A stretch of DNA of 64,000 nucleotides from Solirubrobacter deserti (GCF_027587175.1 NZ_JAPCID010000023.1:1-64000), one strand, 5' to 3'. Numbered from the stretch's first letter, positions 1 to 9,601 are shown. The notes: generated by a model from the sequence alone, not told the origin. A program made the numbers and translations.

Positions 1-1355
1 CCCGCACGCCCCCCAGGCCGGCCGGCGAGGCCGCCGCGTGACGCCCGGCGGCGCACCGCGGTGGGGGGGGCGGGCGTGCCGGCGGCGCCGCCGAGCGCGG
101 CCGACGGGCGGCCGACGAGCCCGGCGAGGGCGCGCACGCCGCGAGCCGGCAGCCCGGGCTTCGGCGTGTGGGCGTTCTCGCGCAGCGCGGCGACCGGCGC
201 GATCTTCGTCGCGCGCCGCGCCGGCAGCATGGCGGCCAGCGTCGTGGCGAGCGTGCCGACGAGGATCGAGACGACGATCGTGCGCGTGGCGACGACCATC
301 CCGGCCGTGGGGAGCTCGGCGCCGACGGCGGCGAAGAGCGCGTTCAGCGCTTCCGCCAGCACGATGCCGACACCGATGCCGACCGCGGACGCGAGCAGGC
401 CGACCGTCAGCGCCTCCAGCAGCACAGCGGTGCGGACCTGGCGGCGGGACGCGCCGACCATCCGCAGCAGCCCGAACTCCTTCGTGCGCTGGGCGACGGT
501 GATGGAGAGCGAGTTGAAGATCGTGAACGAGCCGACGAGCACGGCGACCGCCGCGAACGCCAGCAGGATCGCGCGCACGATGTCCACCAGCGTCGTGAGC
601 GAGTCGAAGTAGAAGCGGTCATCCTCGGCCGCGGTCCGGACTTCCGTGTTCGGACCGGCCGCGCCGGCGATGTCGGCGCGGCGGCCGGCGACGAGGATGC
701 GGTCGTAGCCGTCCTTGGCGAACAGCGTCCGTGCTGCCTCCAGGTCGAAGACGGCGGCGCTCGCCTTGCCCAGCGACTTGACGGTCGCGAAGTTGGCGAT
801 GCCGGTGAGCGTGAACGTCTGCGCCTCGCCGCGGGCGGAGACCTCGATCCGGTCACCCACCGCGTAGTCCTGCGCCTCGGCGGTGGCGCGGTCGATCACG
901 ACCTCGCCCGGGCCCTGTGCCCAGCGGCCGTCGTGCAGGCGGAACGGCGTGAGCTGCTCGGCGCCCGGGGTCTTGGCGTCGAAGCCGACGCCGAAGTACG
1001 GGCCGGTGCCGACCGGCTTGCCGTCTTTGCCCATCACCTGGGCGGTGTCGGTGATGTCGCCGACGGCGGCGGTCACGCCGGGCGCCTGGCGCACCTTGTC
1101 GAGGGTGGCCGCGGGGATGGTGGGCGCCTGCGCGCGGATCTCGGAGGTCGAGGAGCCCTTGAACGCGGTCTTCGTGACCACCACGGCGTCCGTGCCGTCG
1201 TAGGCGGCGTGCGTGAGGTTCTCCGCCGCGCCGGACATCGTGTCCGTGAGGGTGTAGGCCGCGCACACGAACGCGACGCCGACGACGATGGCGAGCGTCG
1301 TCAGGGCGGTGCGGACCGGCCGCGCCGCCAGGCCCTTCCAGGTGACCTTGATCAT
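1..1355 (-). CDS. FtsX/MacB-type ABC transporter permease, 3' end beyond window
   Basis: About 451 codons are visible; the frame is still open at the left edge, so the C-terminus is missing. The protein starts MIKVTWKGLAARPVRTALTT and has one membrane segment at about residues 15-35, a large extracytoplasmic region, then three membrane segments at about 255-370, which is the FtsX/MacB-periplasmic-core layout. The loop after the third-to-last helix carries the family pattern around QRTKEFGLLRMVGASRRQV. It lies directly behind its ATPase with an ATGA overlap (1352-1355). Role by family: permease subunit of an exporter for lipoprotein, peptide or drug substrates; the substrate cannot be told. 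A second FtsX half probably lies outside the window. Confidence 0.9.
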   Translation of the reverse strand, partial: MIKVTWKGLAARPVRTALTTLAIVVGVAFVCAAYTLTDTMSGAAENLTHAAYDGTDAVVVTKTAFKGSSTSEIRAQAPTIPAATLDKVRQAPGVTAAVGDITDTAQVMGKDGKPVGTGPYFGVGFDAKTPGAEQLTPFRLHDGRWAQGPGEVVIDRATAEAQDYAVGDRIEVSARGEAQTFTLTGIANFATVKSLGKASAAVFDLEAARTLFAKDGYDRILVAGRRADIAGAAGPNTEVRTAAEDDRFYFDSLTTLVDIVRAILLAFAAVAVLVGSFTIFNSLSITVAQRTKEFGLLRMVGASRRQVRTAVLLEALTVGLLASAVGIGVGIVLAEALNALFAAVGAELPTAGMVVATRTIVVSILVGTLATTLAAMLPARRATKIAPVAALRENAHTPKPGLPARGVRALAGLVGRPSAALGGAAGTPAPPTAVRRRASRGGLAGRPGGRA

Positions 1356-2122
1356 GCGCGCGCGGCGTCGCGCATGGCGGCGAGGATCGCGTCCTGGCTC
1401 GGGCCGGCGAGGTCCGCGACGACGCGGCCGTCGGCCATCAGCAGGACGCGGTCGGCGGACGCCGCGGCGCGCGCGTCGTGCGTGACCATGACGGTCGTCT
1501 GGCCGTCCTCGTCCACCGCGGCGCGCAGCAGCGCGAGCACGTCGGCGCCGGACGCGGAGTCCAGGTTGCCCGTCGGCTCGTCGGCGAACAGGACGGTCGG
1601 GGAGCAGATCAGCGCGCGCGCGACGGCGACGCGCTGCTGCTGGCCGCCGGACAGCTGCGCCGGCTTGTGGTCGCGGCGCTCGGTGAGACCCATGCGGTCG
1701 AGCAGGCGCTCGACGGCGCCCGCCTCCGGCTTGCGGCCCGCGATCGCGAGCGGCAGCGTGATGTTCTCCTCGGCGGAGAGCGTCGGGAGCAGGTTGAACG
1801 ACTGGAAGACGAAGCCGATGTGCTTGCGGCGCAGGCGGGTGAGGTCGCGGTCGGACATGCGCGTGATGTCCTCGCCCGCGATGTGGACGCTGCCCGCGTC
1901 CGGCGTGTCGAGGCCGGCCAGCAGGTGCATGAGCGTGGACTTGCCGGAGCCGGACGGGCCCATCACGGCGGTGAATTGGCCCTTGGGCACTTCGAGCGAG
2001 ACGCCGCGCAGCGCATGCACGGCGGAGCCGCCTTCACCGTACGTGCGGGTGAGGGCGGTCGCGGACACCGCGACGTGGTCGGTCTCGGGGAGGTCGAAGG
2101 GGACGGAGGCGAGAGCGGTCAT
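1352..2122 (-). CDS. ABC transporter ATP-binding protein (MacB/LolD type)
   Basis: 256 residues starting MTALASVPFDLPETDHV. Walker A (GPSGSGKST), Q-loop, the signature LSGGQQQR and Walker B (VLFADEPTGNLDS) are all present; the FADEPTGNLD wording is typical of the LolD/MacB/FtsE group that pairs with FtsX-like permeases. It overlaps the permease start by four bases, so the two are translationally coupled. I chose the ATG at 2122 because homologues begin near here and the upstream frame reads as low-complexity shadow of the next gene. Substrate unknown. Confidence 0.93.
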   Translation of the reverse strand: MTALASVPFDLPETDHVAVSATALTRTYGEGGSAVHALRGVSLEVPKGQFTAVMGPSGSGKSTLMHLLAGLDTPDAGSVHIAGEDITRMSDRDLTRLRRKHIGFVFQSFNLLPTLSAEENITLPLAIAGRKPEAGAVERLLDRMGLTERRDHKPAQLSGGQQQRVAVARALICSPTVLFADEPTGNLDSASGADVLALLRAAVDEDGQTTVMVTHDARAAASADRVLLMADGRVVADLAGPSQDAILAAMRDAARA

Positions 2123-2138
2123 CTGGGGCTTCCTTGCG

Positions 2139-2696
2139 TTAGACGGTCGCGGCCGCCTCGCGCGTGAGCCGCGGGCGACGACTCGGCCTGCGGCCTCGCG
2201 TCGCTGGGAGATCCGCCCAGAGGGCGGACTCCCGGGCCTCGTCCACGAGGCGTTGAAGGGTCTGATCGAGGGCGCCCGCGTTGAGCAGGGCGGTGGTCGC
2301 CTCGGCGAGGAGGCGACCGGCGAGGCCACGGGTGGGCCGCACGGACACGGAGGCGTGCACTTCAGAGCCGACGGCGTGGGGAGCGAGCGTGCCGTCAGGG
2401 AATCCCTCGGAAAGGGTTGTCCCGACGATCCGGTAGTCGACGTCGAAGCCGACGGGGCCGCGCGCGGTGAGCGCGAAGCCGTGGACGTCGGCGCTGTGGA
2501 CCAGCACGTCGAAGCCGACGCGCCGCCCCGCCAGCCGGCCGGACACGCGCACGGTGCGACCGGCGGTGAGCCGGCGGTCGTCCTCGACGTCGAACGGCAC
2601 GGGCGCCCAGCGAGCGGCGGCGTCCGGGTCGGTCAGGACGTCGAGCACGGCCGCGGGCTGAGCCTGGGCGGTCGCGGTGGCGGTCCACGTCTTCAT
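2139..2696 (-). CDS. SRPBCC (polyketide cyclase/START-like) family protein
   Basis: 185 residues starting MKTWTATATAQAQPAAVLDV. The pattern of an early 'P..V..VLTDPDAAARWAPVPF' followed by alternating strands (VRVSGRLAGRRVGFDV) is the SRPBCC/START-like helix-grip fold, which binds hydrophobic ligands. The last 25 residues are Arg-rich and outside the domain. It sits 16 bp upstream of the ABC ATPase on the same strand and probably starts that operon. The specific ligand is unknown. The ATG at 2696 is preferred over an upstream GTG that would add only Arg-rich residues. Confidence 0.75.
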   Translation of the reverse strand: MKTWTATATAQAQPAAVLDVLTDPDAAARWAPVPFDVEDDRRLTAGRTVRVSGRLAGRRVGFDVLVHSADVHGFALTARGPVGFDVDYRIVGTTLSEGFPDGTLAPHAVGSEVHASVSVRPTRGLAGRLLAEATTALLNAGALDQTLQRLVDEARESALWADLPATRGRRPSRRPRLTREAAATV

Positions 2697-2851
2697 GGAC
2701 CGAACTCTTCCGGGTCGCACGGCGCGCGTCGTCGGCCCGGGAGACGATTGTGGGTGCGCGTCCGGATGACGTCAGGTCATCCATAAGGAGTACGCCGGGA
2801 TCGTCCGCGCTTACGAGGACATACGGGTATCCGCACGTCAGAATCCGGCCG

Positions 2852-5383
2852 GTGACCGCCCGCCACCGCCTTCCCGCGCTGATCGGGCTCGCACTCGTCG
2901 CCGAGTTCCAGCTCGAGCTCGCGCTGCTGGTGCCGGCGGGCACGCCGTACCGCGCGCTCGCGTCGCTGATCCTGGTGGCGATGGCGGTCGCGCTCGTCGC
3001 CGGGCGCTGGTTCCCGCTCACCGGCGCGCTGACGATCTTCGCCGGCGCGGCGCTGCTGCCGCTGCTCTCGGAGACCTACTACCACGAGCTGCTGATCGCC
3101 TACGCGTCCCCGTTCGTGGGCGCGTACTGGCTGGGGCTGCGCGCGACCCGGTGGGAGCTGGCGGTCGGCATCCCGCTCACCGCCGCGCTGTGCCTGATCG
3201 CGACCACCCCGTACGACAACGACGCGGCGATCTCGAGCGGGTTCTTCACCGCCGTGATCTCGGTCGCCGCCCCGGTGCTCATCGGCCGGCTGCTGCGCTC
3301 GCGGGCGGCGCTCAACCGCGCGCTGCGTGAGAAGGCGCGCCAGCTCGAGCGCCACCGCGAGGACGCCGCCGGGCGCGCCGTGGTCGACGAGCGCGCGCGG
3401 ATCGCGGGCGAGCTGCACGACGTCGTCGCGCACGCGCTGTCGGCGATGACCGTGCAGGCGACGGGCGCCCGCCGGCTCACGCTGACGCGGCCGGATTCCG
3501 CCCGTGAGGCGTTCGCCGCGATCGAGACCACGGGCCGCGAAGCCCTGGACGAGCTGCGCCGCCTGCTCGGCGTGCTGCGCAACGAGGACGCCGGCGTGTC
3601 CCTGGCGCCGCAGCCGTCGCTGCGGCACCTGCGCTCGCTGGCGCGCCGGACGACCGCGGCCGGCCTGCCCGTCGCGCTGCGCGTGGAGGGCGACGCGCGC
3701 GAGATCTCCGCCGGGCTGGACGTCACCGCCTACCGCGTGATCCAGGAGGCCCTGTCCGCGGCGCGCGAGCAGGGCGGCGCCGGCCGCGCCGACGTCCGCG
3801 TCGTCCACCGCGGCGACCTGCTCGAGCTCGAGATCCGCGACGACGGCGCCTCGGTCGGCGCGCGCCCCCTGACGGGCGTGCGCGAGCGCGTCCTGCTCCA
3901 CGGCGGCCGCTTCTCCGCCGGCGCTCGCCGCACGGGCGGCCACACCGTCCGCGCGACGCTTGCCGTCGACGGCCGCAGCGTCAACCCACGCGAAGAAGCC
4001 GGCCCCGATTGCCCGGTCGACCGCCTCCTTAAAGGGGTCAGACCCCTTTATCTTCGCCGCCCGGGCAAAATGCCCGCGAACGAGCCGGTTTCGTCCGTCT
4101 CCGGCCCCGCTCCCACGGCCCGCCCGAACCTAAAGGGGTCAGACCCCTTTAGGTTGCTTTATGCGCGGCGATGGGTGGCGCGGCTGCGGCGGCCGACCAG
4201 CGTGGATCGGCTCGTGGCCGCGCTGTTCGCGGTCGCGGCGGTGGTCGAGGTGCTCGTCTCGCCCGACCGGACCGGGCCGGTCGCGGCCAACGTCGCGGTC
4301 GCGCTCGGGTACGCGAGCGCGTTGCTGTGGCGGCGGCGGTCACCGCTGCCGGCGCTCGGCATCGCGCTCGGCGCCGGGTTGCTGATGGACTTCGCGCTGA
4401 CGCCGATCCTGAACCTGTTCGTGCCGTTCGCGATCGTGCTGGTGAGCGCGTACGCGACCGGCGCGCACCGGGACGGGCTCGCGAGCTACGCCGGGCTCGC
4501 GCTGACCGTCGCGGGGTTGGAGGCGGTGCAGGCGGCGATGGGTCCGCGGGTCGCCGCCGACTTCTTCTTCGCGGGGCTGATCGGCGCGGTCGCGTGGGGC
4601 GCCGGGCGGATGATCCGTTCGCGCATGCGGCTCGCGGCCGAGCTGCACGAGGCCACCGTGCGGCTGGCCGAGGCGGGCGAGGACGAGCGGCGGCTCGCGG
4701 CCGTCGACGAGCGGCGCCGGATCGCGCGCGAGATGCACGACGTGGTCGCGCACTCGATCAGCGTCATGGTCGTCCAGGCCGGCGGCGCGCGGCGCATCCT
4801 GGAACGTGACGCGGGGCGCGCCGTTGAGGCCGCGACCCGGATCGAGCGCACCGGCCGCGAGGCGCTGGGCGAGATGCGCCACCTGCTCGGCATGCTCTCC
4901 GACGGCGCCGACCGCGCCGCGCTCGCCCCGCAGCCGACCCTCGCGGAGATCGGCGAGCTCGTCGCCCGCGCCCGCGCCGCCGGCCTGCCCGCCGCGCTCG
5001 ACGTGCGCGGGGAACGTCGCCCTCTGTCGGCAGGATTGGACCTTGCCGCGTACCGGATCGTCCAGGAAGGACTCACGAACGCCATGAAGCACGCACCCGG
5101 CGCCGTCACGACCGTCACGGTCTCGTGGGCGCCGCACGACCTCGCGCTGGAGATCCGCAACGCGGCCGGCGCCGCCGCGACCAAGAGTGGCGGGCACGGC
5201 CTGACGGGCATGGCCGAACGCGTGCGCATCTACGGCGGCGAGCTGCAGGCCGGCCCGGCCGAAGACGGCTGGTGCGTGAGCGCGCGCCTGCCGCTCGCAG
5301 GCGACGCTGGCCTGGCGGCTCCCGTCGCTGCGAGTACTCGCCCAAGAGGCTCGCACTCGCGCTCTGGGACGGTTCCGGCATGA
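2852..5383 (+). CDS. Two NarL-type sensor histidine kinases in one open frame
   Basis: 843 residues if started at the GTG at 2852. First half: four or more membrane segments (about 8-150), a HisKA_3 box with DERARIAGELHDVVAH (His near residue 189), then an ATPase-like domain. Residues about 374-441 are a non-domain linker encoded by what looks like intergenic DNA containing two perfect palindromes. Second half: another membrane region (about 445-600), DERRRIAREMHDVVAH (His near 629) and a HATPase_c domain with QEGLTNAMKHA and GGHGLTGMAERV. The first half's ATPase is degraded: its N-box reads QEALSAAREQ and the GHGL glycines are absent. An internal GTG at 4175 could start the second kinase as a separate protein. 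It overlaps the response regulator start by ATGA. Whether one or two polypeptides are made is open. Confidence 0.85.
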   Translation: MTARHRLPALIGLALVAEFQLELALLVPAGTPYRALASLILVAMAVALVAGRWFPLTGALTIFAGAALLPLLSETYYHELLIAYASPFVGAYWLGLRATRWELAVGIPLTAALCLIATTPYDNDAAISSGFFTAVISVAAPVLIGRLLRSRAALNRALREKARQLERHREDAAGRAVVDERARIAGELHDVVAHALSAMTVQATGARRLTLTRPDSAREAFAAIETTGREALDELRRLLGVLRNEDAGVSLAPQPSLRHLRSLARRTTAAGLPVALRVEGDAREISAGLDVTAYRVIQEALSAAREQGGAGRADVRVVHRGDLLELEIRDDGASVGARPLTGVRERVLLHGGRFSAGARRTGGHTVRATLAVDGRSVNPREEAGPDCPVDRLLKGVRPLYLRRPGKMPANEPVSSVSGPAPTARPNLKGSDPFRLLYARRWVARLRRPTSVDRLVAALFAVAAVVEVLVSPDRTGPVAANVAVALGYASALLWRRRSPLPALGIALGAGLLMDFALTPILNLFVPFAIVLVSAYATGAHRDGLASYAGLALTVAGLEAVQAAMGPRVAADFFFAGLIGAVAWGAGRMIRSRMRLAAELHEATVRLAEAGEDERRLAAVDERRRIAREMHDVVAHSISVMVVQAGGARRILERDAGRAVEAATRIERTGREALGEMRHLLGMLSDGADRAALAPQPTLAEIGELVARARAAGLPAALDVRGERRPLSAGLDLAAYRIVQEGLTNAMKHAPGAVTTVTVSWAPHDLALEIRNAAGAAATKSGGHGLTGMAERVRIYGGELQAGPAEDGWCVSARLPLAGDAGLAAPVAASTRPRGSHSRSGTVPA
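4030..4050. repeat. GGGGTC-centred palindromic repeat, copy 1
   Basis: A 21-bp palindrome with core AAAGGGGTCAGACCCCTTT. It lies inside the open frame that joins the two histidine kinases. The same core occurs at 4127-4155 and, decayed, at 56718-56763. It resembles the dispersed REP-like palindromes mobilised by REP-associated tyrosine transposases; no such transposase is in this window. Confidence 0.85.
4127..4155. repeat. GGGGTC-centred palindromic repeat, copy 2
   Basis: A 29-bp inverted repeat around a single central base; it extends copy 1 with AACC/GGTT arms. The flank GGTTGCTTTA matches, in reverse complement, the TAAAGCAACC flank of copy 3 at 56721, so the repeated unit is longer than the palindrome. 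It ends 19 bases before the GTG (4175) that could start the second kinase. Between copies 1 and 2 there is also a short hairpin (CGGGCA/TGCCCG, 4062-4076). Confidence 0.85.
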
Positions 5384-6048
5384 GCGTCCGGCTGCTGATC
5401 GCCGACGACCAGGCGCTCGTCCGCGCGGGCTTCCGCATGATCCTCGACGCCGAGGACGACCTCGAGGTCGTCGGCGAGGCCACGGACGGGCTCGACGCGG
5501 TCGAGCAGGCCAAGCGCCTGAAGCCCGATGTCGTGCTGATGGACATCCGCATGCCCGAGCTGGACGGCATCGAGGCCACGCGCCGCCTTCTGGCCGCCGC
5601 GGGCGAGCACCCCGTCCGGGTCCTGATGCTCACCACCTTCGACCTCAACGAGTACGTCTACGAGGCGCTGCGCGCCGGCGCGTCCGGCTTCCTGCTCAAG
5701 GACGTCCCGCCCGAGCAGCTCGCAGCGGGCATCCGCGTCGTCGCGCAGGGCGAGGCGCTGCTGGCGCCGAGCATCACGCGCCGGCTGATCTCCGAGTTCG
5801 CAGCCGCCGCCCCCGTCCGCCCGACGCCGCCCAAGGGCCTAAACGAGCTGACCGCGCGCGAGCTGGAAGTCTTCCGCTGCGTCGCGCGCGGCCTGTCCAA
5901 CGCCGAGATCGCCGCCGAGCTGATCGTGTCCGAGACGACCGTGAAGACCCACGTCGCCCGGCTGCTGATGAAGCTCGGCCTACGCGACCGCGTCCAGGCG
6001 GTCGTCCTCGCTTACGAGTCGGGCATCGCTGTCCCCGGTAAGGGCTAG
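5380..6048 (+). CDS. NarL/FixJ-family response regulator
   Basis: 222 residues starting [20 protein letters not shown]. An N-terminal receiver has the acidic pair ADD and the phosphoacceptor in [13 protein letters not shown] (Asp near residue 54), with a conserved Lys in FLLKD. The C-terminal LuxR-type HTH ([18 protein letters not shown] and [21 protein letters not shown]) binds DNA. Its ATG overlaps the stop of the double kinase, so it is the cognate regulator. The last 69 bases overlap the 3' end of the convergent cysA gene. Target genes are unknown. Confidence 0.95.
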   Translation: MSVRLLIADDQALVRAGFRMILDAEDDLEVVGEATDGLDAVEQAKRLKPDVVLMDIRMPELDGIEATRRLLAAAGEHPVRVLMLTTFDLNEYVYEALRAGASGFLLKDVPPEQLAAGIRVVAQGEALLAPSITRRLISEFAAAAPVRPTPPKGLNELTARELEVFRCVARGLSNAEIAAELIVSETTVKTHVARLLMKLGLRDRVQAVVLAYESGIAVPGKG

Positions 6049-6966
6049 CCACACGATGTCGCCCCCGGCCAGCTCGAGCTGAGCGGCCTCGTAGCGCGTC
6101 AGCTGGGCGAACACCGGCTTGCCGTCGGACAGCTCGAGGTCCACGCGCACCTCGAACCCCAGGTGCGAGACACGCATCACCTGGGCTTCGCGCGTGCCGG
6201 CGTCAGGCTGCGTGCGGAGCGCGATGTCGTGCGGCCGGACGAGCGTGCCGTCGACCTTCGCCACCGGGCCGAGGAAGCCCATCACGAACGGGTTCGCCGG
6301 CCGGTCGTAGAGCTCACGCGGGCCGCCGACCTGCTCGATGTGGGCGTTGTCCATGACCGCGATGTTGTCCGCGATCGACAGCGCCTCCTCCTGGTCGTGG
6401 GTGACGAGCAGCGTCGTCACGTGGACCTCGTCGTGCAGGCGGCGCAGCCACTCGCGCAGTTCCGTGCGCACCTTCGCGTCCAGCGCGCCGAACGGCTCGT
6501 CCAGCAGCAGCACCTTCGGCTCGACCGCCAGCGCGCGAGCGAGCGCCATCCGCTGGCGCTGGCCACCGGACAGCTGCGACGGGTAGCGCTTGGCGAACCC
6601 GCCCAGCCCGACGATGTTGAGCAGCTCGTCGACCCGCGCGTCGATCTTGTCCTTCGGCGTCTTGCGGATCTTGAGCCCGAAGCCGACGTTGTCGCGCACG
6701 GTCATGTGCTTGAACGCGGCGTAGTGCTGGAAGACGAAGCCGATCCCGCGCTTCTGGGGCGGCACGTTGGTGACGTCGTCGCCGTGGATGACGACCGAGC
6801 CGGCGTCGGCCCACTCGAGCCCGCCGATGATCCGCAGCAGCGTCGACTTGCCCGACCCGGACGGGCCGAGCAGCGCGGTCAGCGAGCCGTCTGGGACCTC
6901 CAGCGACACGTCGTCGAGGGCGGTGAAGTCGCCGAAGTGCTTGGACACGTTCGAGACGGTGATCAT
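5980..6966 (-). CDS. cysA: Sulfate/thiosulfate ABC transporter ATP-binding protein CysA
   Basis: 328 residues. Walker [10 protein letters not shown] (Lys near 40), [15 protein letters not shown] and Walker [12 protein letters not shown] are intact. The central region [27 protein letters not shown] and the C-terminal TOBE-like part (LVRPHDIAL) match CysA. It is the last gene of sbp-cysT-cysW-cysA, with an overlap with cysW (6963-6966). It powers import of sulfate or thiosulfate at the inner membrane. Its 3' end overlaps the convergent response regulator by 69 bases. The C-terminal domain is slightly short for the family but shows no break. Confidence 0.95.
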   Translation of the reverse strand: MITVSNVSKHFGDFTALDDVSLEVPDGSLTALLGPSGSGKSTLLRIIGGLEWADAGSVVIHGDDVTNVPPQKRGIGFVFQHYAAFKHMTVRDNVGFGLKIRKTPKDKIDARVDELLNIVGLGGFAKRYPSQLSGGQRQRMALARALAVEPKVLLLDEPFGALDAKVRTELREWLRRLHDEVHVTTLLVTHDQEEALSIADNIAVMDNAHIEQVGGPRELYDRPANPFVMGFLGPVAKVDGTLVRPHDIALRTQPDAGTREAQVMRVSHLGFEVRVDLELSDGKPVFAQLTRYEAAQLELAGGDIVWLALTGDSDARLVSEDDRLDAVA

Positions 6967-7742
6967 GCCTCCCGCCTCCTTTCGAGCAGGGCCATGAGGA
7001 CGAGGGTCACGAGCGCGAGCCCCATCAGGACGGTGGACGCGGCGTAGGCGCCGAAGGTGTTGTGGTCGTCGATGTAGCGGGCGTGGACGAGCAGCGTGAG
7101 CGTCTGCGACTCGCCGGCCACGCCGCCGGCGACGACGGTCAGCGCCCCGAACTCGCCGAGCGAGCGGGCGACGGTGAGGACGACGCCGTAGAAGACGCCG
7201 ACTTTGATCGCGGGCAGCGTGATGCGCCAGAACGTCTGCCAGCGCGAGGCGCCGAGCGTCGAGGCGGCCTCCTCCTGCTCGGTGCCGATCTCCCGCAGCA
7301 CGGGCTCGACCTCCCGCACCACGAACGGCAGCGTCACGAACACGGTCGCGAGCACCATGCCGGGCAGCGAGAAGATCACCGGCAGCGCGCCGCCGAGCCA
7401 GCCGTCGTTGCCCCAGAACAGGATCAGGGCGACGCCGACGATCACGGGTGAGACCGCGAACGGGAGGTCCACGACCGCCTGCAGGATGCCCTTGCCGGGG
7501 AAGTTGCCGCGGGCGAGCGCGAGCGCCGTCACGAGCCCGAACACGACGTTGAGCGGCACGACGATGGCGACGATCGTCAGCGACAGGCTGATGGCCGAGA
7601 TCGCCGCCGGGGTCGTGACGGACTGAAAGAACGCGACGAGGCCGTCCTCGAACGTGCGGTAGAGGATCATCGCCAGCGGGACGAGCACGAGCACGCCGAG
7701 GTAGCCGAGGGCGGCGGTGCGGAGCGCGATGCGGGTGCTCAT
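6963..7742 (-). CDS. cysW: Sulfate ABC transporter permease CysW
   Basis: 259 residues starting [19 protein letters not shown], with six predicted membrane helices. The permease EAA loop is [23 protein letters not shown]. It follows cysT with a 4-base overlap (7739-7742) and precedes cysA with another. It forms the heterodimeric channel with CysT. The ATG at 7742 was preferred to upstream in-frame sequence, which is only the shadow of cysT. Confidence 0.94.
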   Translation of the reverse strand: MSTRIALRTAALGYLGVLVLVPLAMILYRTFEDGLVAFFQSVTTPAAISAISLSLTIVAIVVPLNVVFGLVTALALARGNFPGKGILQAVVDLPFAVSPVIVGVALILFWGNDGWLGGALPVIFSLPGMVLATVFVTLPFVVREVEPVLREIGTEQEEAASTLGASRWQTFWRITLPAIKVGVFYGVVLTVARSLGEFGALTVVAGGVAGESQTLTLLVHARYIDDHNTFGAYAASTVLMGLALVTLVLMALLERRREA

Positions 7743-8566
7743 GCGACGCCCTTGCGCTTCGTGAACCAGCGGATCGCGAACAGCACCACGAACGAGATCG
7801 CCAGCAGCGTCACCGACACCGCCGCGGCGCTCGCCGGCCGGTCCGTCTCGATCTGCTTGGCGATGTACTGCGAGGCGACCTCGGTGTCGCGCGGGATGCC
7901 GCCGCCGATCAGCACGACCGAGCCGAACTCGCCGATGGCTCGCGCGAACGCCAGCCCGGCGCCGCCCAGCAGCGCCGGGTACAGCGCGGGCAGGATGATC
8001 GAGCGGAACGTCGTCCACCCGCTCGCGCCCAGGGACGCGGCGGCCTGCTCGGCCTCGCGGTCGACCTCCATCAGCACGGGCTGCACGGAGCGCACGACGA
8101 ACGGCAGCGTCACGAACGCCAGCGCGACGATCACGGCGGGCTTGGTGGCGTACAGATGGATGCCGACCGGGCTGCGCGGCCCGTACAGCGACAGCAGCAC
8201 GATCGAGGCGACGATCGTCGGCAGCGCGAACGGCAGGTCGATGATCGCGTTGACCAGCGACTTGCCGCGGAACTCGTCACGGACCAGGACCCACGCGATC
8301 AACGTGCCCGTGACGACGTTGATCAGCGCCACCAGCGCCGAGATCGCGGTGGTGAGCAGCAATGCGTAACGCGCCGACGGCGCCGTGATCGCGTCCCAGA
8401 ACTCCGCCGGCCCGGCCTCCAGCGACTTGGTGAAGACGGCCGCCAGCGGCAGCAGGACGATCAGGCTCAGCCACAGCGACGCGACGCCGAGCCCGATCGG
8501 GCCGACGCCGCCGCCGAGGTTGCGCCGGGTCCGGGCAGGCGGTTTGGGGACCGCGAGCGACGCCAT
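7739..8566 (-). CDS. cysT: Sulfate ABC transporter permease CysT (CysU)
   Basis: 275 residues, six membrane helices after a Pro/Arg-rich N-terminus. The EAA loop is [23 protein letters not shown], and [10 protein letters not shown] in the middle is characteristic of CysT. It sits six bases after the sbp stop and overlaps cysW. Inner-membrane channel half for sulfate/thiosulfate uptake. Confidence 0.94.
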   Translation of the reverse strand: MASLAVPKPPARTRRNLGGGVGPIGLGVASLWLSLIVLLPLAAVFTKSLEAGPAEFWDAITAPSARYALLLTTAISALVALINVVTGTLIAWVLVRDEFRGKSLVNAIIDLPFALPTIVASIVLLSLYGPRSPVGIHLYATKPAVIVALAFVTLPFVVRSVQPVLMEVDREAEQAAASLGASGWTTFRSIILPALYPALLGGAGLAFARAIGEFGSVVLIGGGIPRDTEVASQYIAKQIETDRPASAAAVSVTLLAISFVVLFAIRWFTKRKGVA

Positions 8567-8572
8567 CGCGAC

Positions 8573-9601
8573 CTAGCCCGTCGCCTCGTCGTAGATCTTG
8601 GCCACGGAACCGGTCTCCGGCTCGAACAGCTCGTCGTTGACCTTGCCCCAGCCGCCCAGGTCGTCGATCGTCCACAGCTTCTCGGGCGGCGGGAAGTCGG
8701 ACGCGAACTGCTGCGCGACGTCCGGGTCGACCGGGCGGAAGCCGGCCTCGGCCCACGCCGTCTGGCCTTCCTTGGTGTAGAGGAAGTCCACGAACGCCTG
8801 CGCCTTCTCCTTGTTCTTGGAGTCCTTGAGGACGGCGACGGGGTTGTCGATCCGGAACGTGACGGGCGGGTTGGTGTGCTCGACGTCCTCGCCGTTGCGC
8901 TCGGCGAACAGCGCCTCGTTCTCGTAGGAGAGCAGCACGTCGCCCGTGCCCTGCAGGAACGTCTCGGTCGCCTCGCGCCCGGACTTGGGCTGCACCTTGA
9001 CGTGCTCGCCGATCAGCTTCTCCAGGTAGGCGAGGCCCGCTTCCGGGTTCTGGCCGCCGCCTGACTTCTCGGCGTAGGGCGCCAGCAGATTCCACTTCGC
9101 AGAGCCGGACGAGAACGGGTTCGGCGTGACGACCTCGATGCCCGGCTTGAGCAGGTCGTCCCAGGTCTTGATGTTCTCGGGGTTGCCCTTGCGGGTCACG
9201 ATCGTGACGACCGAGCCGAACGGGACGCCCTTGTACTCGTTCTGGTTCCAGGTCTCCTCGACCTGGCCGGACTCGACGAGCCGCGTGATGTCCGGCTCGA
9301 CGGAGAAGTTGACCACGTCCGTCTCCAGCCCCGACTCGACCTTGCGCGACTGATCGCCGGACGCGCCATAGGACTGGCTGAACGTCACGCCCTTGCCCTC
9401 GGGCGTCGCGTTGAAGGCGGGGATCACCTTGTCGAAGCCGACCTTCGGGACAGCGTAGGCGACGAGCGAGAGCTTCGACGAGCCGCCGCCGCTCGCGGCC
9501 GCGGCGTTGCTTTCGGAACCGCCGCCGACCTCATCGCTGGCGCCGCCACAGGCCGCCACGACCAGCGCGAGCAGGGCGGCGACAAGGGCTGTGATCTTCA
9601 C
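8573..9601 (-). CDS. sbp: Sulfate-binding lipoprotein Sbp
   Basis: 342 residues from a GTG at 9601, with the GGAGCT ribosome site about 11 bases upstream. The signal peptide MKITALVAALLALVVAACGG has a lipobox with Cys18, so it is a lipoprotein anchored outside the membrane. The mature part carries the Sbp/CysP fold signatures SYGASGDQSRKVESG and NPFSSGSAKWNLLAPYAE. It delivers sulfate (possibly thiosulfate) to CysTWA. Its promoter region (9602-9729) is shared with the divergent nucleoside operon and contains the CCGATCGG palindrome at 9666-9681, about 65 bases from this start. Confidence 0.93.
   Translation of the reverse strand: MKITALVAALLALVVAACGGASDEVGGGSESNAAAASGGGSSKLSLVAYAVPKVGFDKVIPAFNATPEGKGVTFSQSYGASGDQSRKVESGLETDVVNFSVEPDITRLVESGQVEETWNQNEYKGVPFGSVVTIVTRKGNPENIKTWDDLLKPGIEVVTPNPFSSGSAKWNLLAPYAEKSGGGQNPEAGLAYLEKLIGEHVKVQPKSGREATETFLQGTGDVLLSYENEALFAERNGEDVEHTNPPVTFRIDNPVAVLKDSKNKEKAQAFVDFLYTKEGQTAWAEAGFRPVDPDVAQQFASDFPPPEKLWTIDDLGGWGKVNDELFEPETGSVAKIYDEATG

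Noticed and set aside
168-2786. 872-codon plus-strand frame across the ABC genes
   Set aside because: It is Arg/Gly/Ala-rich, has no domain sense and lies antisense to the clear FtsX permease, ATPase and SRPBCC genes; it is a high-GC shadow.
4062-4076. Rho-independent terminator between the kinases (CGGGCA-AAA-TGCCCG)
   Set aside because: The stem is six bases and no T-run follows; it may form a hairpin but does not meet terminator criteria.
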